A stretch of 64,000 nt of DNA, taken from assembly GCF_052065415.1 (NCBI RefSeq), contig NZ_JBQHUB010000006.1, positions 43,833 to 107,832 of the forward strand, given 5' to 3'. The position numbers and the translations under genes were made by a program. Shown here piece after piece: positions 24,259 to 32,787 of the stretch (positions within the stretch are counted from its first letter, which is position 1; each line of letters starts with the position of its first letter). Under the pieces are notes generated by a model, which did no database searches, was not told the DNA's origin, and saw only the letters and a list, made by a program, of their open reading frames with translations. The stretch is from Pseudoflavonifractor_A sp022772585. GTDB taxonomy: Bacteria > Bacillota > Clostridia > Oscillospirales > Oscillospiraceae.

Positions 24259-24960
24259 TCAGCCGCCCAAATAGGCCTTCTTGACGGCCTCGTCCTCCAG
24301 CAGCTCGGCGCCGGTGCCGGTGGCCACGATCTTGCCGGTCTCCAGCACATAGCCCCGGTGGGCGATGGACAGGGCCATCTGGGCGTTCTGCTCCACCAGC
24401 AGGATGGTGGTGCCCGCCCGGTTGAGCTCCTTGATGATGTCGAAGATCTGCTCCACCAGAATGGGAGCCAGGCCCATGGAGGGCTCGTCCAGCATCAGCA
24501 GCTTGGGACGTGACATGAGGGCACGGCCCATGGCCAGCATCTGCTGCTCGCCGCCGGACAGGGTGCCGGCCACCTGCCTGCGCCGCTCCTTCAGGCGGGG
24601 GAAGCGCTCATACACATCGGCCAGGCCGGGCTCGATGGTACTGTTGGGCTGGGTGAAGGCGCCCATCTCCAGGTTCTCCTCCACGGTCATCTGGAGGAAG
24701 ACCCGCCGCCCCTCGGGCACCTGGGCCAGACCGTGGGCCACCACTTTGTGGGGCGGTACGCCCACGATATTCTTGCCCATGAACTCGATGGACCCGGTGC
24801 GGGTGTGGAGCAGGCCGGAGATGGTCTGCAATGTGGTGGACTTTCCGGCGCCGTTGGCGCCGATGAGGGTGACGATCTCGCCGTCGTTGACCTCGAAGGA
24901 CACGTTCTTGATGGCGTGGATGGCGCCGTAGTAGACGTTGATGTCATTGACCTTCAGCAT
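24259..24960 (-). CDS. livF: Branched-chain amino acid ABC transporter, ATP-binding protein LivF
   Basis: 233 residues from the ATG at 24960, with AAGGAGG well spaced upstream; the in-frame GTG at 24969 is too close to that site. Walker A GANGAGKST, signature LSGGEQQMLAMGRALM, Walker B LLMLDEPSMGLAP and H-loop LLVEQNAQ identify LivF. It would energise import of leucine, isoleucine, valine or related compounds with LivG, LivM, LivH and LivK. Last gene of the operon. Confidence 0.94.
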   Translation of the reverse strand: MLKVNDINVYYGAIHAIKNVSFEVNDGEIVTLIGANGAGKSTTLQTISGLLHTRTGSIEFMGKNIVGVPPHKVVAHGLAQVPEGRRVFLQMTVEENLEMGAFTQPNSTIEPGLADVYERFPRLKERRRQVAGTLSGGEQQMLAMGRALMSRPKLLMLDEPSMGLAPILVEQIFDIIKELNRAGTTILLVEQNAQMALSIAHRGYVLETGKIVATGTGAELLEDEAVKKAYLGG

Positions 24961-24965
24961 ACCGC

Positions 24966-25829
24966 TCACGCCTCCTTCTTCTTTTTCTGGCTGCCCAGAT
25001 AGGCCTCGATGACCTTGGGGTTGTTCTGGATCTCCTCCGGCGTGCCCTTGGCGATGATGCGGCCGAAGTTGAGCACGCAGATGCCCTCGCAGATGCCCAT
25101 GACCAGGTTCATATCGTGCTCGATAAGCATGATGGCGATGTGGAAGGTATCCCGGATCTTCAGGATATTCTCCATCAGGTCGGCGGTCTCGGAGGGGTTC
25201 ATGCCGGCGGCGGGCTCGTCCAGCAGCAGCAGGGAGGGATTGGTGGCCAGGGCCCGGACGATCTCCAGCCGGCGCTGTGCGCCGTAGGGCAGGCTGCCCG
25301 CCTGATGGTCGGCCAGATTCTCCATGTCGAAGATGTGCAGCAGTTCCATGGCGCTCTCATGGGCCAGCTTCTCCTTCTTCCAGTAGCCCGGCAGGCGGAA
25401 GATGCCGTCCCACATGGGATAGCGGATCTGGTTGTGGAGGCCGATCTTCACGTTGTCCTCCACGCTCAGCTTGTCGAACAGGCGGATGTTCTGGAAGGTA
25501 CGGGCGATGCCGGCCTGGTTGACCTGGGCGGTGGTCATGCTGTGGGTGTCCTTCCCGTCCAGCAGTATGGTGCCCCGGGTGGGCTGGTACACCTTGGTCA
25601 GCAGGTTGAATACGGTGGTCTTGCCCGCGCCGTTGGGGCCGATGAGACCGGCGATCTCGGTGCGGCCGATGGCCATGTCAAAGCTGTCCACGGCGGTCAG
25701 ACCGCCGAAGTCGATGCCCAGATTGCGGCACTCCAGGATGGGCCGCTTGTCCACGTCCCGCTCAGGGACCATGTTCACGCTGGGCACCGGGACCAGCTTG
25801 GTGGGGGTGCGCTTTTCCATTCGGCTCAT
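24966..25829 (-). CDS. livG: Branched-chain amino acid ABC transporter, ATP-binding protein LivG
   Basis: 287 residues. Walker A GPNGAGKTT, the LivG-type Q-loop TFQNIRLF, signature LPYGAQRRLEIVRAL, Walker B LLLLDEPAAGMNP, H-loop IEHDM and the C-terminal PKVIEAYLG are as in the family. An N-terminal extension of about 28 residues precedes the usual start, and a GTPEEI motif precedes the C-terminus. The start overlaps the livM stop as ATGA. Confidence 0.94.
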   Translation of the reverse strand: MSRMEKRTPTKLVPVPSVNMVPERDVDKRPILECRNLGIDFGGLTAVDSFDMAIGRTEIAGLIGPNGAGKTTVFNLLTKVYQPTRGTILLDGKDTHSMTTAQVNQAGIARTFQNIRLFDKLSVEDNVKIGLHNQIRYPMWDGIFRLPGYWKKEKLAHESAMELLHIFDMENLADHQAGSLPYGAQRRLEIVRALATNPSLLLLDEPAAGMNPSETADLMENILKIRDTFHIAIMLIEHDMNLVMGICEGICVLNFGRIIAKGTPEEIQNNPKVIEAYLGSQKKKKEA

Positions 25830-26914
25830 GCCTGTCTGCCTCCTTTCGCCTGGACGGGGTTCTTACGGGCCCGCTTGGTCAGGCCAAAGCGGCCGAAGAA
25901 TTCCTTGATGGTGGGATTGTTGGTGGCCAGCATCACCAGGATGAGCACGATGGCGTAGACCAGCATCCGGTAATCGCTGAACCGGCGCAGCATCTCAGGC
26001 AGCACGGTGAGCAGGGTGGCCGCCACAACGGAGCCCCACATATTGCCCAGGCCGCCCAGCACCACAAACACCAGGATCAGGATGGAGGTGTTGAAATCGA
26101 ACTTGTTGGCGGTAATGGTGGAGAAGTTCATGCTGAACAGCGCGCCCGCCGCGCCCGCCAGAGCGGCGGAGATGACGAAGGCCATCATCTTGTACTTGGT
26201 GATGTTGATGCCCACGCTCTCGGCGGCGATGCGGTTGTCCCGCAGGGCCATGATGGCACGGCCGGCACGGCTGTTCACCAGATTGAACACCACCGCCAGG
26301 GTGATGAGGATCAGGATAAAGCCGGCGGTGAAGGTGGAGATCTTGGCCACGCCGGACACGCCCATGGCGCCGCTGATGAGGACCTTGCCGCCCTCGCCCA
26401 GCTTGAGCTCATTGGCGTTCTGGAGCATGAGGCCGAAGTGGAGGCCCCGGCCGTCCACGCCCACGTAGAGGTTGTTGATGATGCTCTTGATGATCTCGCC
26501 GAAGGCCAGGGTGACGATGGCCAGGTAGTCGCCGTTGAGCCGCAGCACCGGGATGCCGATGAGGAAGCCGGCCACAGCGGCGCACAGCGCGCCCACCGCC
26601 ATGGCGACCGCCAGGCGCAGCGGCGCGAAGGGGATGGCCTCGGCCAGGCTCATGGCCGCCACCACGCCGGAAAAGGCGCCCACGCTCATAAAGCCGGCGT
26701 GGCCCAGAGAGAGCTCGCCCAGCACGCCCACTGTCAGGTTCAGGGAGATGGCCATGACGATATAGGCGCAGATGGGTACCAGCTGGCCCTTCAGGGAGCT
26801 GCTGATGCTGCCGCCGGCCAGCAGGAGCTGGATGACCACGTAGCCTGCGATGACCAGGGCATAGGTAAACAGACTGCTGCGGGTGCTCTTTTTCATACGT
26901 TTGATCTGTTTCAT
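25826..26914 (-). CDS. livM: Branched-chain amino acid ABC transporter, permease LivM
   Basis: 362 residues from the ATG at 26914, chosen for the GAGGTGG site next to the livH stop. About nine membrane segments with LivM signatures: LSLGHAGFMSVGAF, RLNGDYLAIVTLAFGEI, ALRDNRIAAESVGINITKYK and VLGGLGNMWGSVVAA. Forms the channel with LivH. The C-terminus is long and basic (RFGLTKRARKNP). Confidence 0.94.
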   Translation of the reverse strand: MKQIKRMKKSTRSSLFTYALVIAGYVVIQLLLAGGSISSSLKGQLVPICAYIVMAISLNLTVGVLGELSLGHAGFMSVGAFSGVVAAMSLAEAIPFAPLRLAVAMAVGALCAAVAGFLIGIPVLRLNGDYLAIVTLAFGEIIKSIINNLYVGVDGRGLHFGLMLQNANELKLGEGGKVLISGAMGVSGVAKISTFTAGFILILITLAVVFNLVNSRAGRAIMALRDNRIAAESVGINITKYKMMAFVISAALAGAAGALFSMNFSTITANKFDFNTSILILVFVVLGGLGNMWGSVVAATLLTVLPEMLRRFSDYRMLVYAIVLILVMLATNNPTIKEFFGRFGLTKRARKNPVQAKGGRQA

Positions 26915-26924
26915 GACCGCCACC

Positions 26925-27809
26925 TCAGACTTTCTCACGGATCTGCTTGCCCAGCAATCCCGCGGGCTTGACCAGCAGAACGATGATGAGGACGGCGAAC
27001 ACGATGGCGTCGGACATCTGGGTGGAGATCAGGCCCTTGGCAAAGATCTCGATGATGCCCAGCAGGATGCCGCCCAGGAACGCGCCGGGGATGGAGCCGA
27101 TGCCGCCGAACACGGCGGCGGTGAAGGCTTTGATGCCGGGCATGGAGCCGGTGGTGGGCTGCAGGGTGGGGTAGGCGGAGCAGAGCAGCACGCCGGCGAT
27201 GGCGGCCAGGGCCGAGCCGATGGCGAAGGTCACCGAGATGGTGGTGTTCACGTTGATGCCCATGAGCTGGGCCGCACCCTTATCCTCCGAGCAGGCCCGC
27301 ATGGCCTTGCCCATCTTGGTCTGGCCGGTGAAGGTGGTCAGCGCGATCATGATGACCACACAGGCCGCGATGGTCACCAGAGTGGTCAGGGACACGGAGA
27401 TGGGGCCCAGGGACAGGCTCACATTGCCGAAAATGCTGGGGAACACCTTGGGGTTGGAGCTCCAGCGCAGCTGGGCCGCGTTCTGCAGGAAATAGCTCAT
27501 ACCGATGGCGGTGATGAGGACAGCCAGGGAGGGAGCCTGCCGCAGGGGCTTGTAGGCCAAGCGCTCGATGACCACGCCCAGCACCGTGCACACCGCCATG
27601 GCGGCCAGCACGCCCACGATGGGGGGCAGGTGGTAGGAGTTGATGACGAAGAAGCAGATGTAGGCTCCCACCATGATGACGTCGCCATGGGCGAAGTTGA
27701 GCATCTTGGCGATGCCGTAGACCATGGTATAGCCCAGGGCGATGATGGCATAGACGCTGCCCAGACTGATGCCGTTGATCAGGTAGGTCACGAAGGTCAG
27801 AAGATCCAT
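26925..27809 (-). CDS. livH: Branched-chain amino acid ABC transporter, permease LivH
   Basis: 294 residues from the ATG at 27809, with GAGGTG five bases upstream. LivH signatures include NGISLGSVYAIIALGYTMVYGI, LNFAHGDVIMVGAY, RACSEDKGAAQLMGINVN and FGGIGSIPGAFLGG. It is separated from livK by a 178-bp spacer with two hairpins, so expression of the membrane parts is probably lower than of the binding protein. Confidence 0.94.
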   Translation of the reverse strand: MDLLTFVTYLINGISLGSVYAIIALGYTMVYGIAKMLNFAHGDVIMVGAYICFFVINSYHLPPIVGVLAAMAVCTVLGVVIERLAYKPLRQAPSLAVLITAIGMSYFLQNAAQLRWSSNPKVFPSIFGNVSLSLGPISVSLTTLVTIAACVVIMIALTTFTGQTKMGKAMRACSEDKGAAQLMGINVNTTISVTFAIGSALAAIAGVLLCSAYPTLQPTTGSMPGIKAFTAAVFGGIGSIPGAFLGGILLGIIEIFAKGLISTQMSDAIVFAVLIIVLLVKPAGLLGKQIREKV

Positions 27810-27840
27810 ATGCACACCTCAATTTCTCTCTTGGGATGGG

Positions 27841-27886
27841 CTGATCGGAAAAAAGCCGGACCGCCCGCCGGCGCTTTTCCGATCAG
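27841..27886 (-). terminator. Attenuator-like hairpin between livK and livH
   Basis: CTGATCGGAAAA (27841-27852) pairs with TTTTCCGATCAG (27875-27886) and an inner GCCGG/CCGGC extends it. It lies after the main livK terminator and before livH, so it could reduce read-through or protect the mRNA end. Confidence 0.6.
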
Positions 27887-27902
27887 CCTTTTCTTTGCGG
27901 AA

Positions 27903-27939
27903 AACAGAAGAAAGAGGGCTGCCGTTTCCGGCAGCCCTC
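27903..27939 (-). terminator. Terminator after livK
   Basis: On the minus strand GAGGGCTGCCG pairs with CGGCAGCCCTC (27929-27939 with 27914-27924), followed by TTTCTTCTG. Moderately strong; partial read-through would feed livHMGF. Confidence 0.75.
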
Positions 27940-27987
27940 CTGGAACTTCCGTAAAGGGCAAATCGCTTGGGGATGCGGTGCGGGGGA

Positions 27988-29196
27988 TCAATCCATGCCC
28001 ACGTAGCCGCCGTTCTCGATGACCATGCCCTTGGGGGCCTTGGACACGGCGCCGGTCTGATCCCAGGTCATGCCCTCGCCGGTCAGGCCGTCCAGGGTCA
28101 CGCCCTCATGGCCGTCATAGGTGGGGAAGGTCTCGACCAGCTTCTCGCAGATGTCCTGGGCGCTCATGTCGGGGGTGCAGCCGGCCTTCTCCAGGGCGGC
28201 TGCGTAGGCGTAGACGCAGTCATAGGCGTCGGCGGCGAACTGGTTGGGGATCTCGCCGAACTTGTCCTGATAGGTCTTGACAAAGTTCTGGGTCTTCTCA
28301 TCAGTGGAGTCGGCATTGAAGGGGGTCAGGAGCATGACGCCCTCGGCCAGGGAGGTGTCGAAGCCCTCCAGGGTCAGGATGCCGTCCATGCCGTCCACGC
28401 CGAAGAACTTGGGCGCGTAGTTCATGGCCTTGGCCTGGGAGAGGATCAGGGAAGCGGGGGTGTAGTACATGGGCAGGAAGATCAGGTCCGCGCCGGCGCT
28501 CTTGGCCTCGTTGAGCTGCACGCTGAAGTCGGTGTCGTTGCCGTCGGCGAAGGCGCCCTCACTGACCACCTCAAGGCCCAGCTCGGCGGCCTTGGACTTG
28601 AAGGTGTCGGTGATGCCCATGGAGTAGACGTCGTCGTTCTTGTAGATGATGCCGATCTTGGTGCCCAGCTTCTTGTCAAAGATATACTGGGCGGAGGCGG
28701 AGCCCTGGTTGGGGTCCACGAAGCACATCTGGTACATATTATCCTTACCCTCCAGAACAGCGGTGGAGGAGGCGGAAGGAGTCAGGGCGAAGATCCGGTC
28801 GGCAAAGGTCTCGGAGCTGGTGGCCTCGCAGGGCTTGGAGGTCACGGAACCCAGGGAGATCTGCATGCCCCAGTCCTTCAGGGCGTTGTAAGCGTTGACA
28901 GCCTTCTCGGCGTCGTGGGTGTCGTCCTCGTACTTGAGCTCGAACTGGATGGCGCCGCCGGCGGCGTTGATCTCGTCCACAGCGATCTGGGCGCCGTTCT
29001 TGGCAGCGTTGCCGTAGATAGCGGCGCCGCCGGTCAGGGGGCCGGTGCCGCCCAGCTTGAAGGCAGCGGAAGCGGAGCCGGCCGGGCTGCTGGACTCAGG
29101 CTGCTTGGCGGTGCCGCCGCCGCAGCCAGCCAGGAGCGAAAGGCTCATCGCGGCTGCCATTGCAAGAGACAGAAAACGCATCTTTTTCATATTCAT
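27988..29196 (-). CDS. livK: Branched-chain amino acid ABC transporter, substrate-binding lipoprotein LivK
   Basis: 402 residues. Signal peptide with lipobox LLAGC (Cys25), a Ser-rich linker, then a type I periplasmic-binding fold: KLGGTGPLTGGAAIYGNAAKNGAQIAVDEINAAGG, FALTPSASSTAV and AADAYDCVYAYA. It captures the amino acid outside the cell for LivHMGF. First gene of the operon behind a consensus promoter; GGAGGG precedes the first ATG, and a second ATG two codons later would also fit. Confidence 0.93.
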   Translation of the reverse strand: MNMKKMRFLSLAMAAAMSLSLLAGCGGGTAKQPESSSPAGSASAAFKLGGTGPLTGGAAIYGNAAKNGAQIAVDEINAAGGAIQFELKYEDDTHDAEKAVNAYNALKDWGMQISLGSVTSKPCEATSSETFADRIFALTPSASSTAVLEGKDNMYQMCFVDPNQGSASAQYIFDKKLGTKIGIIYKNDDVYSMGITDTFKSKAAELGLEVVSEGAFADGNDTDFSVQLNEAKSAGADLIFLPMYYTPASLILSQAKAMNYAPKFFGVDGMDGILTLEGFDTSLAEGVMLLTPFNADSTDEKTQNFVKTYQDKFGEIPNQFAADAYDCVYAYAAALEKAGCTPDMSAQDICEKLVETFPTYDGHEGVTLDGLTGEGMTWDQTGAVSKAPKGMVIENGGYVGMD

Positions 29197-29220
29197 GTAC
29201 CCTCCTTACAGGTTGTTGAC

Positions 29221-29249
29221 ATTATACGCCGTGCCCAAAAAGTTGTCAA
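29221..29249 (-). promoter_or_regulatory. Promoter of the liv operon
   Basis: Perfect TTGACA (29244-29249) and TATAAT (29221-29226) on the minus strand, 17-bp spacer. The -35 lies in CAGGTTGAC and the leader has GTCAACAACCTG, an imperfect inverted copy that may be an operator. Confidence 0.92.
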
Positions 29250-29311
29250 CCTGTTAAAATAGCCAATGCGGTCTCCTGCCCCATGGGGATTCATGTCAGT
29301 AAAGCACAAAA

Positions 29312-30052
29312 TCAGATCAAAATACCGCCATTGGGGCTCAAGACCTGCCCAGTCATAAAGGAAGCGGCCTCCGACGCCAGGAAAAAGACGCTCTCCGCCA
29401 CGTCCTCCGGCCGGCCGATGGTCTCCAGAGGCGTCTCCTGCCGGAGAACTTCCAGATCTTCCGGCGTCAGATTGCCGTTCATCTCGGTGTCGATGACCCC
29501 CGGGGCCACACAATTCACCGTGATCCCGGAGGGCCCAACCTCCTTGGCCAGAGCCCTGGTAAGGCCGATTACAGCGGCTTTTGAGGCCGAATAGGCCACC
29601 TCGCAGGAAGCGCCGGTCAGTCCCCACATGGAGGACATGGTGATGATCCTTCCCGCCTTCCGGTGAATGAAATGGGGCAGCACCGCCCGGCAGCAGCGGA
29701 AGGTCCCATCCACATTGACATTGAAGAGCTCCCGCCAGTCCCGGTCGGAAATATCGGTGAAGAGCTGCTGTTTTGCCACGCCTGCGTTGCACACCAGAAT
29801 GTCAAGTTGACAAAATTTATCCAACACATTGTCAACCATTCGCTCCACCTGCGCCGTATCGCCCACGTCGGCCTGAAAGAGTTCCACCCGGGCTCCCGCC
29901 GCCCGCAGCTCCTCCGCCAGAGCCAGGGCCCGCTCCTCCGCACGGCAGTAGTTCAGCGCCACCCGGTCCCCCGCCGCGGCAAACCGCCGGGCACAGGCCG
30001 CGCCGATCCCCCGGCTGGCCCCTGTGATGAGCACTGTCCTTCCACGTTCCAT
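29312..30052 (-). CDS. Short-chain dehydrogenase, FabG-like; possible EF-P 5-aminopentanone reductase (YmfI-like)
   Basis: 246 residues. Classical SDR: TGASRGIG, CNAGVA, catalytic Ser in MSSMWG and YSASK, with the C-terminal TGQVLSPNGG. The sequence is FabG-like but lies outside the fab operon, and the stretch CCRAVLPHFIHRKAGRIITMSSMWG resembles clostridial proteins annotated as YmfI, which finishes the modification of elongation factor P in Bacillus. That assignment is from memory of the family; a lipid or other ketone substrate remains possible. It is read after the tRNA-Val terminator. Confidence 0.75.
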   Translation of the reverse strand: MERGRTVLITGASRGIGAACARRFAAAGDRVALNYCRAEERALALAEELRAAGARVELFQADVGDTAQVERMVDNVLDKFCQLDILVCNAGVAKQQLFTDISDRDWRELFNVNVDGTFRCCRAVLPHFIHRKAGRIITMSSMWGLTGASCEVAYSASKAAVIGLTRALAKEVGPSGITVNCVAPGVIDTEMNGNLTPEDLEVLRQETPLETIGRPEDVAESVFFLASEAASFMTGQVLSPNGGILI

Positions 30053-30074
30053 GCTTCTCCCTCCTTATCCAAAC

Positions 30075-30109
30075 AAAAAAGAAGCACCTGCGGGCAGGTG
30101 CTTCTTTTT
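30075..30109 (-). terminator. Terminator after tRNA-Val
   Basis: GAAGCACCTG (30081-30090) with CAGGTGCTTC (30095-30104); on the minus strand six T residues follow. The plus-strand side also has TTTTT. Confidence 0.88.
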
Positions 30110-30110
30110 C

Positions 30111-30186
30111 TGGTGGACGATACAGGACTTGAACCTGTGACCTCCCGCACGTCAAGCGGATGCTCTACCAGCTGAGCTAATCGTCC
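30111..30186 (-). tRNA. tRNA-Val (anticodon GAC)
   Basis: A full cloverleaf on the minus strand: acceptor GGACGAT/ATCGTCC, D arm GCTCAGCTGGTAGAGC, anticodon stem around loop TTGACGT giving anticodon GAC (plus-strand 30151-30153), T arm ACAGG TTCAAGT CCTGT, discriminator A and an encoded CCA. It reads GUC and GUU valine codons. It has its own consensus promoter and terminator. Confidence 0.95.
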
Positions 30187-30200
30187 AAACAGCGTAGTTT

Positions 30201-30229
30201 ATTATAGCGGAAGTATTCTTTGTTGTCAA
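30201..30229 (-). promoter_or_regulatory. Promoter of tRNA-Val
   Basis: Perfect TTGACA (30224-30229) and TATAAT (30201-30206) on the minus strand, 17-bp spacer, about 15 bases before the tRNA. Confidence 0.93.
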
Positions 30230-30253
30230 CCCCTTTTTTATCTTTTCCTGCTT

Positions 30254-30293
30254 TACGGCCGCCGTACCGGAGCAAGCTCCGGCACGGCGGCCG
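30254..30293. repeat. Strong hairpin after the FbpC-like gene
   Basis: ACGGCCGCCGT(A)CCGGAGC faces GCTCCGG(C)ACGGCGGCCGT with a short loop. TTTTT follows on the plus strand, though no plus-strand gene lies upstream; on the minus strand it lies 30 bp after the ABC ATPase stop and has only a poor T-run. It probably ends or protects the minus-strand transcript. Confidence 0.6.
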
Positions 30294-30323
30294 TTTTTGC
30301 GATACAGGGCGGCAGACGGGTAC

Positions 30324-31109
30324 TCAGATCCGCTCCCCTTCCGGAGCATCCGGCTTTTTGATGATCTTCATCATGGTGCCGTCCTCTTTCCAGACCAGCT
30401 CGTCCAGATTGAGGAACTCTTTTACAAAATCCCCGGCGGGATGCCGGTAGATATGGTAGGGCGTGTCGTTCTGGATCAGCCTGCCCTGTTCCATAATGGC
30501 CATGGAGTCAGAGAGGATCATGGCCTCCTCCTGGTCGTGGGTGACGAACACCATGGTCATATCCAGCTCCCGCTGGAGCTTTTTCAGCTCGGCGCGCATT
30601 TTGACCCGCAGCGCCGCGTCCAGGTTGCAGAAGGGCTCATCCAGCAGGCAGAGCTTGGGCTCCACGATGAGGGCCCGGGCCAGGGCCACCCGCTGCTGCT
30701 GTCCGCCGCTGATCTCATGGATCCGGGCGCCGGCATAGTCGGTGAGGCCCACCATATCCAGATATTTCATTCCCTTCTCCCTGGCGGCGGCTTTGCCACA
30801 GGACTGGAACTTCAGCCCGTACATCACATTCTGCAGCACCGACATGTGGGGAAACAGGCTGTAGGACTGGAACACCGTGGTCACCGGCCGGCGCTCCGGC
30901 GGGAGCGCCGTGATGTCCTGCCCATCCAGCCGGATGGTCCCCCCATCCGGCATCAGGAAGCCGCCGATCATGTTCAGCGTGGTGGTCTTGCCGCAGCCGG
31001 AGGAGCCCAGGATGCACAGCAGTTCTCCCCGTTCCAGGGAAAGAGAGAGGTCCTGGACCACCTCTTTTTCGCCAAATCGCTTCTTTAAGTGGCTCAGCTC
31101 AAGATACAC
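30324..31109 (-). CDS. ABC transporter ATP-binding protein (FbpC/PotA-type)
   Basis: 261 residues with a GTG start that overlaps the permease stop by 11 bp. Walker A GSSGCGKTT, Q-loop VFQSYSLFPHMSV, signature ISGGQQQRVALARAL, Walker B LCLLDEPFCNLD, H-loop VTHDQEEAM. The C-terminal regulatory (TOBE-like) domain found in full-length PotA or FbpC proteins is mostly missing, since the protein stops about 35 residues after HIYRHPAGDFVKEFL. It works with the fused permease and the binding lipoprotein upstream in the operon. Confidence 0.88.
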   Translation of the reverse strand: MYLELSHLKKRFGEKEVVQDLSLSLERGELLCILGSSGCGKTTTLNMIGGFLMPDGGTIRLDGQDITALPPERRPVTTVFQSYSLFPHMSVLQNVMYGLKFQSCGKAAAREKGMKYLDMVGLTDYAGARIHEISGGQQQRVALARALIVEPKLCLLDEPFCNLDAALRVKMRAELKKLQRELDMTMVFVTHDQEEAMILSDSMAIMEQGRLIQNDTPYHIYRHPAGDFVKEFLNLDELVWKEDGTMMKIIKKPDAPEGERI

Positions 31110-32787
31110 GAGGTCTCGCCGCCTTCCATGAGATGAGATAGGCCAGTCCCTCCACCGCCAGCACGATCACGATGATGAGCGTGGAGATCAGGGAGGCCAG
31201 CGCATAGTCGCCCGCGTACACTGCGTCGAACAGTTTGAATACCGCCAGCTTCTTCCCGGGGTTTATCAGGAAGAGGATGGCCCCGGCAGTGGTCATGCTG
31301 CTGGAAAAATTGTAGACAAAACAGCTCAGGAACGCCGGACGCAGGCTGGGCAGGATCACGTCCCGCATCACCGCAAAGGGGCCGCCCCCCAGGTCCCGGG
31401 CTGCCCGCTCCAGGGATTCGGGCACCTGGGTCAGGGTAGCCGTGCAGATCTTGGTGCAGGTGGGCAGCTGCTTGAACAGCATGTTGGCCAGAACGATGAC
31501 CGCCGTGCCGGTAAGCTTCAGCGGCTGGGAGTTGAAGGCCAGGATATAGCCGATACCGAAGCAGGTGCCGGGCAGCATGTAGGGCAGAGTCACCAGACAG
31601 TCGAAGAAGCTGCGCCCCGGCACGTGCCGACGCTCCATATAATAGGAGAACAGGATGGCGAACAGCGTACCCGCCAGAGAGACGATCAGGGCGTACCAGA
31701 TGCTGCGCAGCATGGTGGAGGCGTCATATTTCAAAAGCTGCTCCAGATACCGGGTGGTAAAGGCGTACTTTCCCCGGGTGCTCTTGAGGAATCCGGAGAG
31801 GAAGATACAACCGTACTGCAGCACCATCATCCCGAAAAAGAGCATACTCACTCCAATGGCCGCGGCACCCATGGGACCGCAGCGGGAGAGCTTGAGCTCC
31901 AGCCCCTCCTGCCGTCCCCGGCTCCCCTCGGTCAGGCGGTCAGACTGGCGCAGCAGATACCGGTAGAGGAAAAACGCCGCGATGGAGGGCAGCAGCAGGA
32001 ACATGTTCATGGCGGAGGCCTTTTCCAGATTGGAATAGCCCACCAGCTGAAGGTAGATCTCCGACGCGATGGTGGAGAACCGGCCGCCGATGATCACCGG
32101 CGTGCCGAAATCGGCCAGCGAGCGGACAAAGGAGAGCAGCAGGGACACCAGGATGCCCGGCCGCATCAGGGGGAGCACAATATCCCGCAGGATGGCGGCG
32201 GGACTGGCCCCCAGGTCCCGGGCGGCCTGCAGGCTGCCCCCGTCCAGCTTGGAGAGGATCCCGCCCAGGAACAGGGCGTTGAGGGGCACGAAGGAGATGC
32301 TCTGCATCCAGATCACGCCCCAGCAGTTATAGGGGTCCCAGGACAGGTGCAGCAGCCGGTAGGTGATCCACCCCCGGCGGCCGTAGAGCTGGATATAGGC
32401 CAGCGAGGACACAAAGGGAGGCGAGACCATGGTGATGAGCAGCAGTCCCATACACAGCAGCCTGACCCACCCCCGCCTGGTGGCGATAAACAGCGCCGTG
32501 GCCACCGACAAAATGGTGCAGAACACCGCCGTCAGTACACCCACAAAGACGCTGTTCCAGAGATTGACGCGGTATTGCTCCCACACCGCCTGATAGGCCC
32601 CCGCGCCGAAGCTCCCGCCCCCCTGAAAGCTGCGCAGCAGGATGCACAGCATGGGGTAAAAAACGAACAGGCACACGCTGCCCAGCAGCGCCAGCAGCAG
32701 GAGCTTGTCCATACCATAGCCGCAAGCGTGAAAAAGGGCATCTCTCGATGCCCTTTTCGCGGAAACGGAACCGCTTCGATCATTCAT
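31099..32787 (-). CDS. ABC transporter permease, two fused MetI domains (FbpB-type)
   Basis: 562 residues. Two MetI-type permease halves are joined in one chain: the first EAA loop is QAARDLGASPAAILRDIVLPLMRPGI and the second ERAARDLGGGPFAVMRDVILPSLRPAF, each with about six membrane segments. This arrangement is typical of ferric iron, phosphonate (2-aminoethylphosphonate) and sugar-phosphate importers of the FbpB/PhnU group. The start overlaps the binding-protein stop by 8 bp. Confidence 0.9.
   Translation of the reverse strand: MNDRSGSVSAKRASRDALFHACGYGMDKLLLLALLGSVCLFVFYPMLCILLRSFQGGGSFGAGAYQAVWEQYRVNLWNSVFVGVLTAVFCTILSVATALFIATRRGWVRLLCMGLLLITMVSPPFVSSLAYIQLYGRRGWITYRLLHLSWDPYNCWGVIWMQSISFVPLNALFLGGILSKLDGGSLQAARDLGASPAAILRDIVLPLMRPGILVSLLLSFVRSLADFGTPVIIGGRFSTIASEIYLQLVGYSNLEKASAMNMFLLLPSIAAFFLYRYLLRQSDRLTEGSRGRQEGLELKLSRCGPMGAAAIGVSMLFFGMMVLQYGCIFLSGFLKSTRGKYAFTTRYLEQLLKYDASTMLRSIWYALIVSLAGTLFAILFSYYMERRHVPGRSFFDCLVTLPYMLPGTCFGIGYILAFNSQPLKLTGTAVIVLANMLFKQLPTCTKICTATLTQVPESLERAARDLGGGPFAVMRDVILPSLRPAFLSCFVYNFSSSMTTAGAILFLINPGKKLAVFKLFDAVYAGDYALASLISTLIIVIVLAVEGLAYLISWKAARPRVS

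Noticed and set aside
30254..30293. Plus-strand terminator
   Set aside because: There is no plus-strand gene or promoter upstream; the T-run on that side is probably incidental to a strong hairpin serving the minus-strand transcript.
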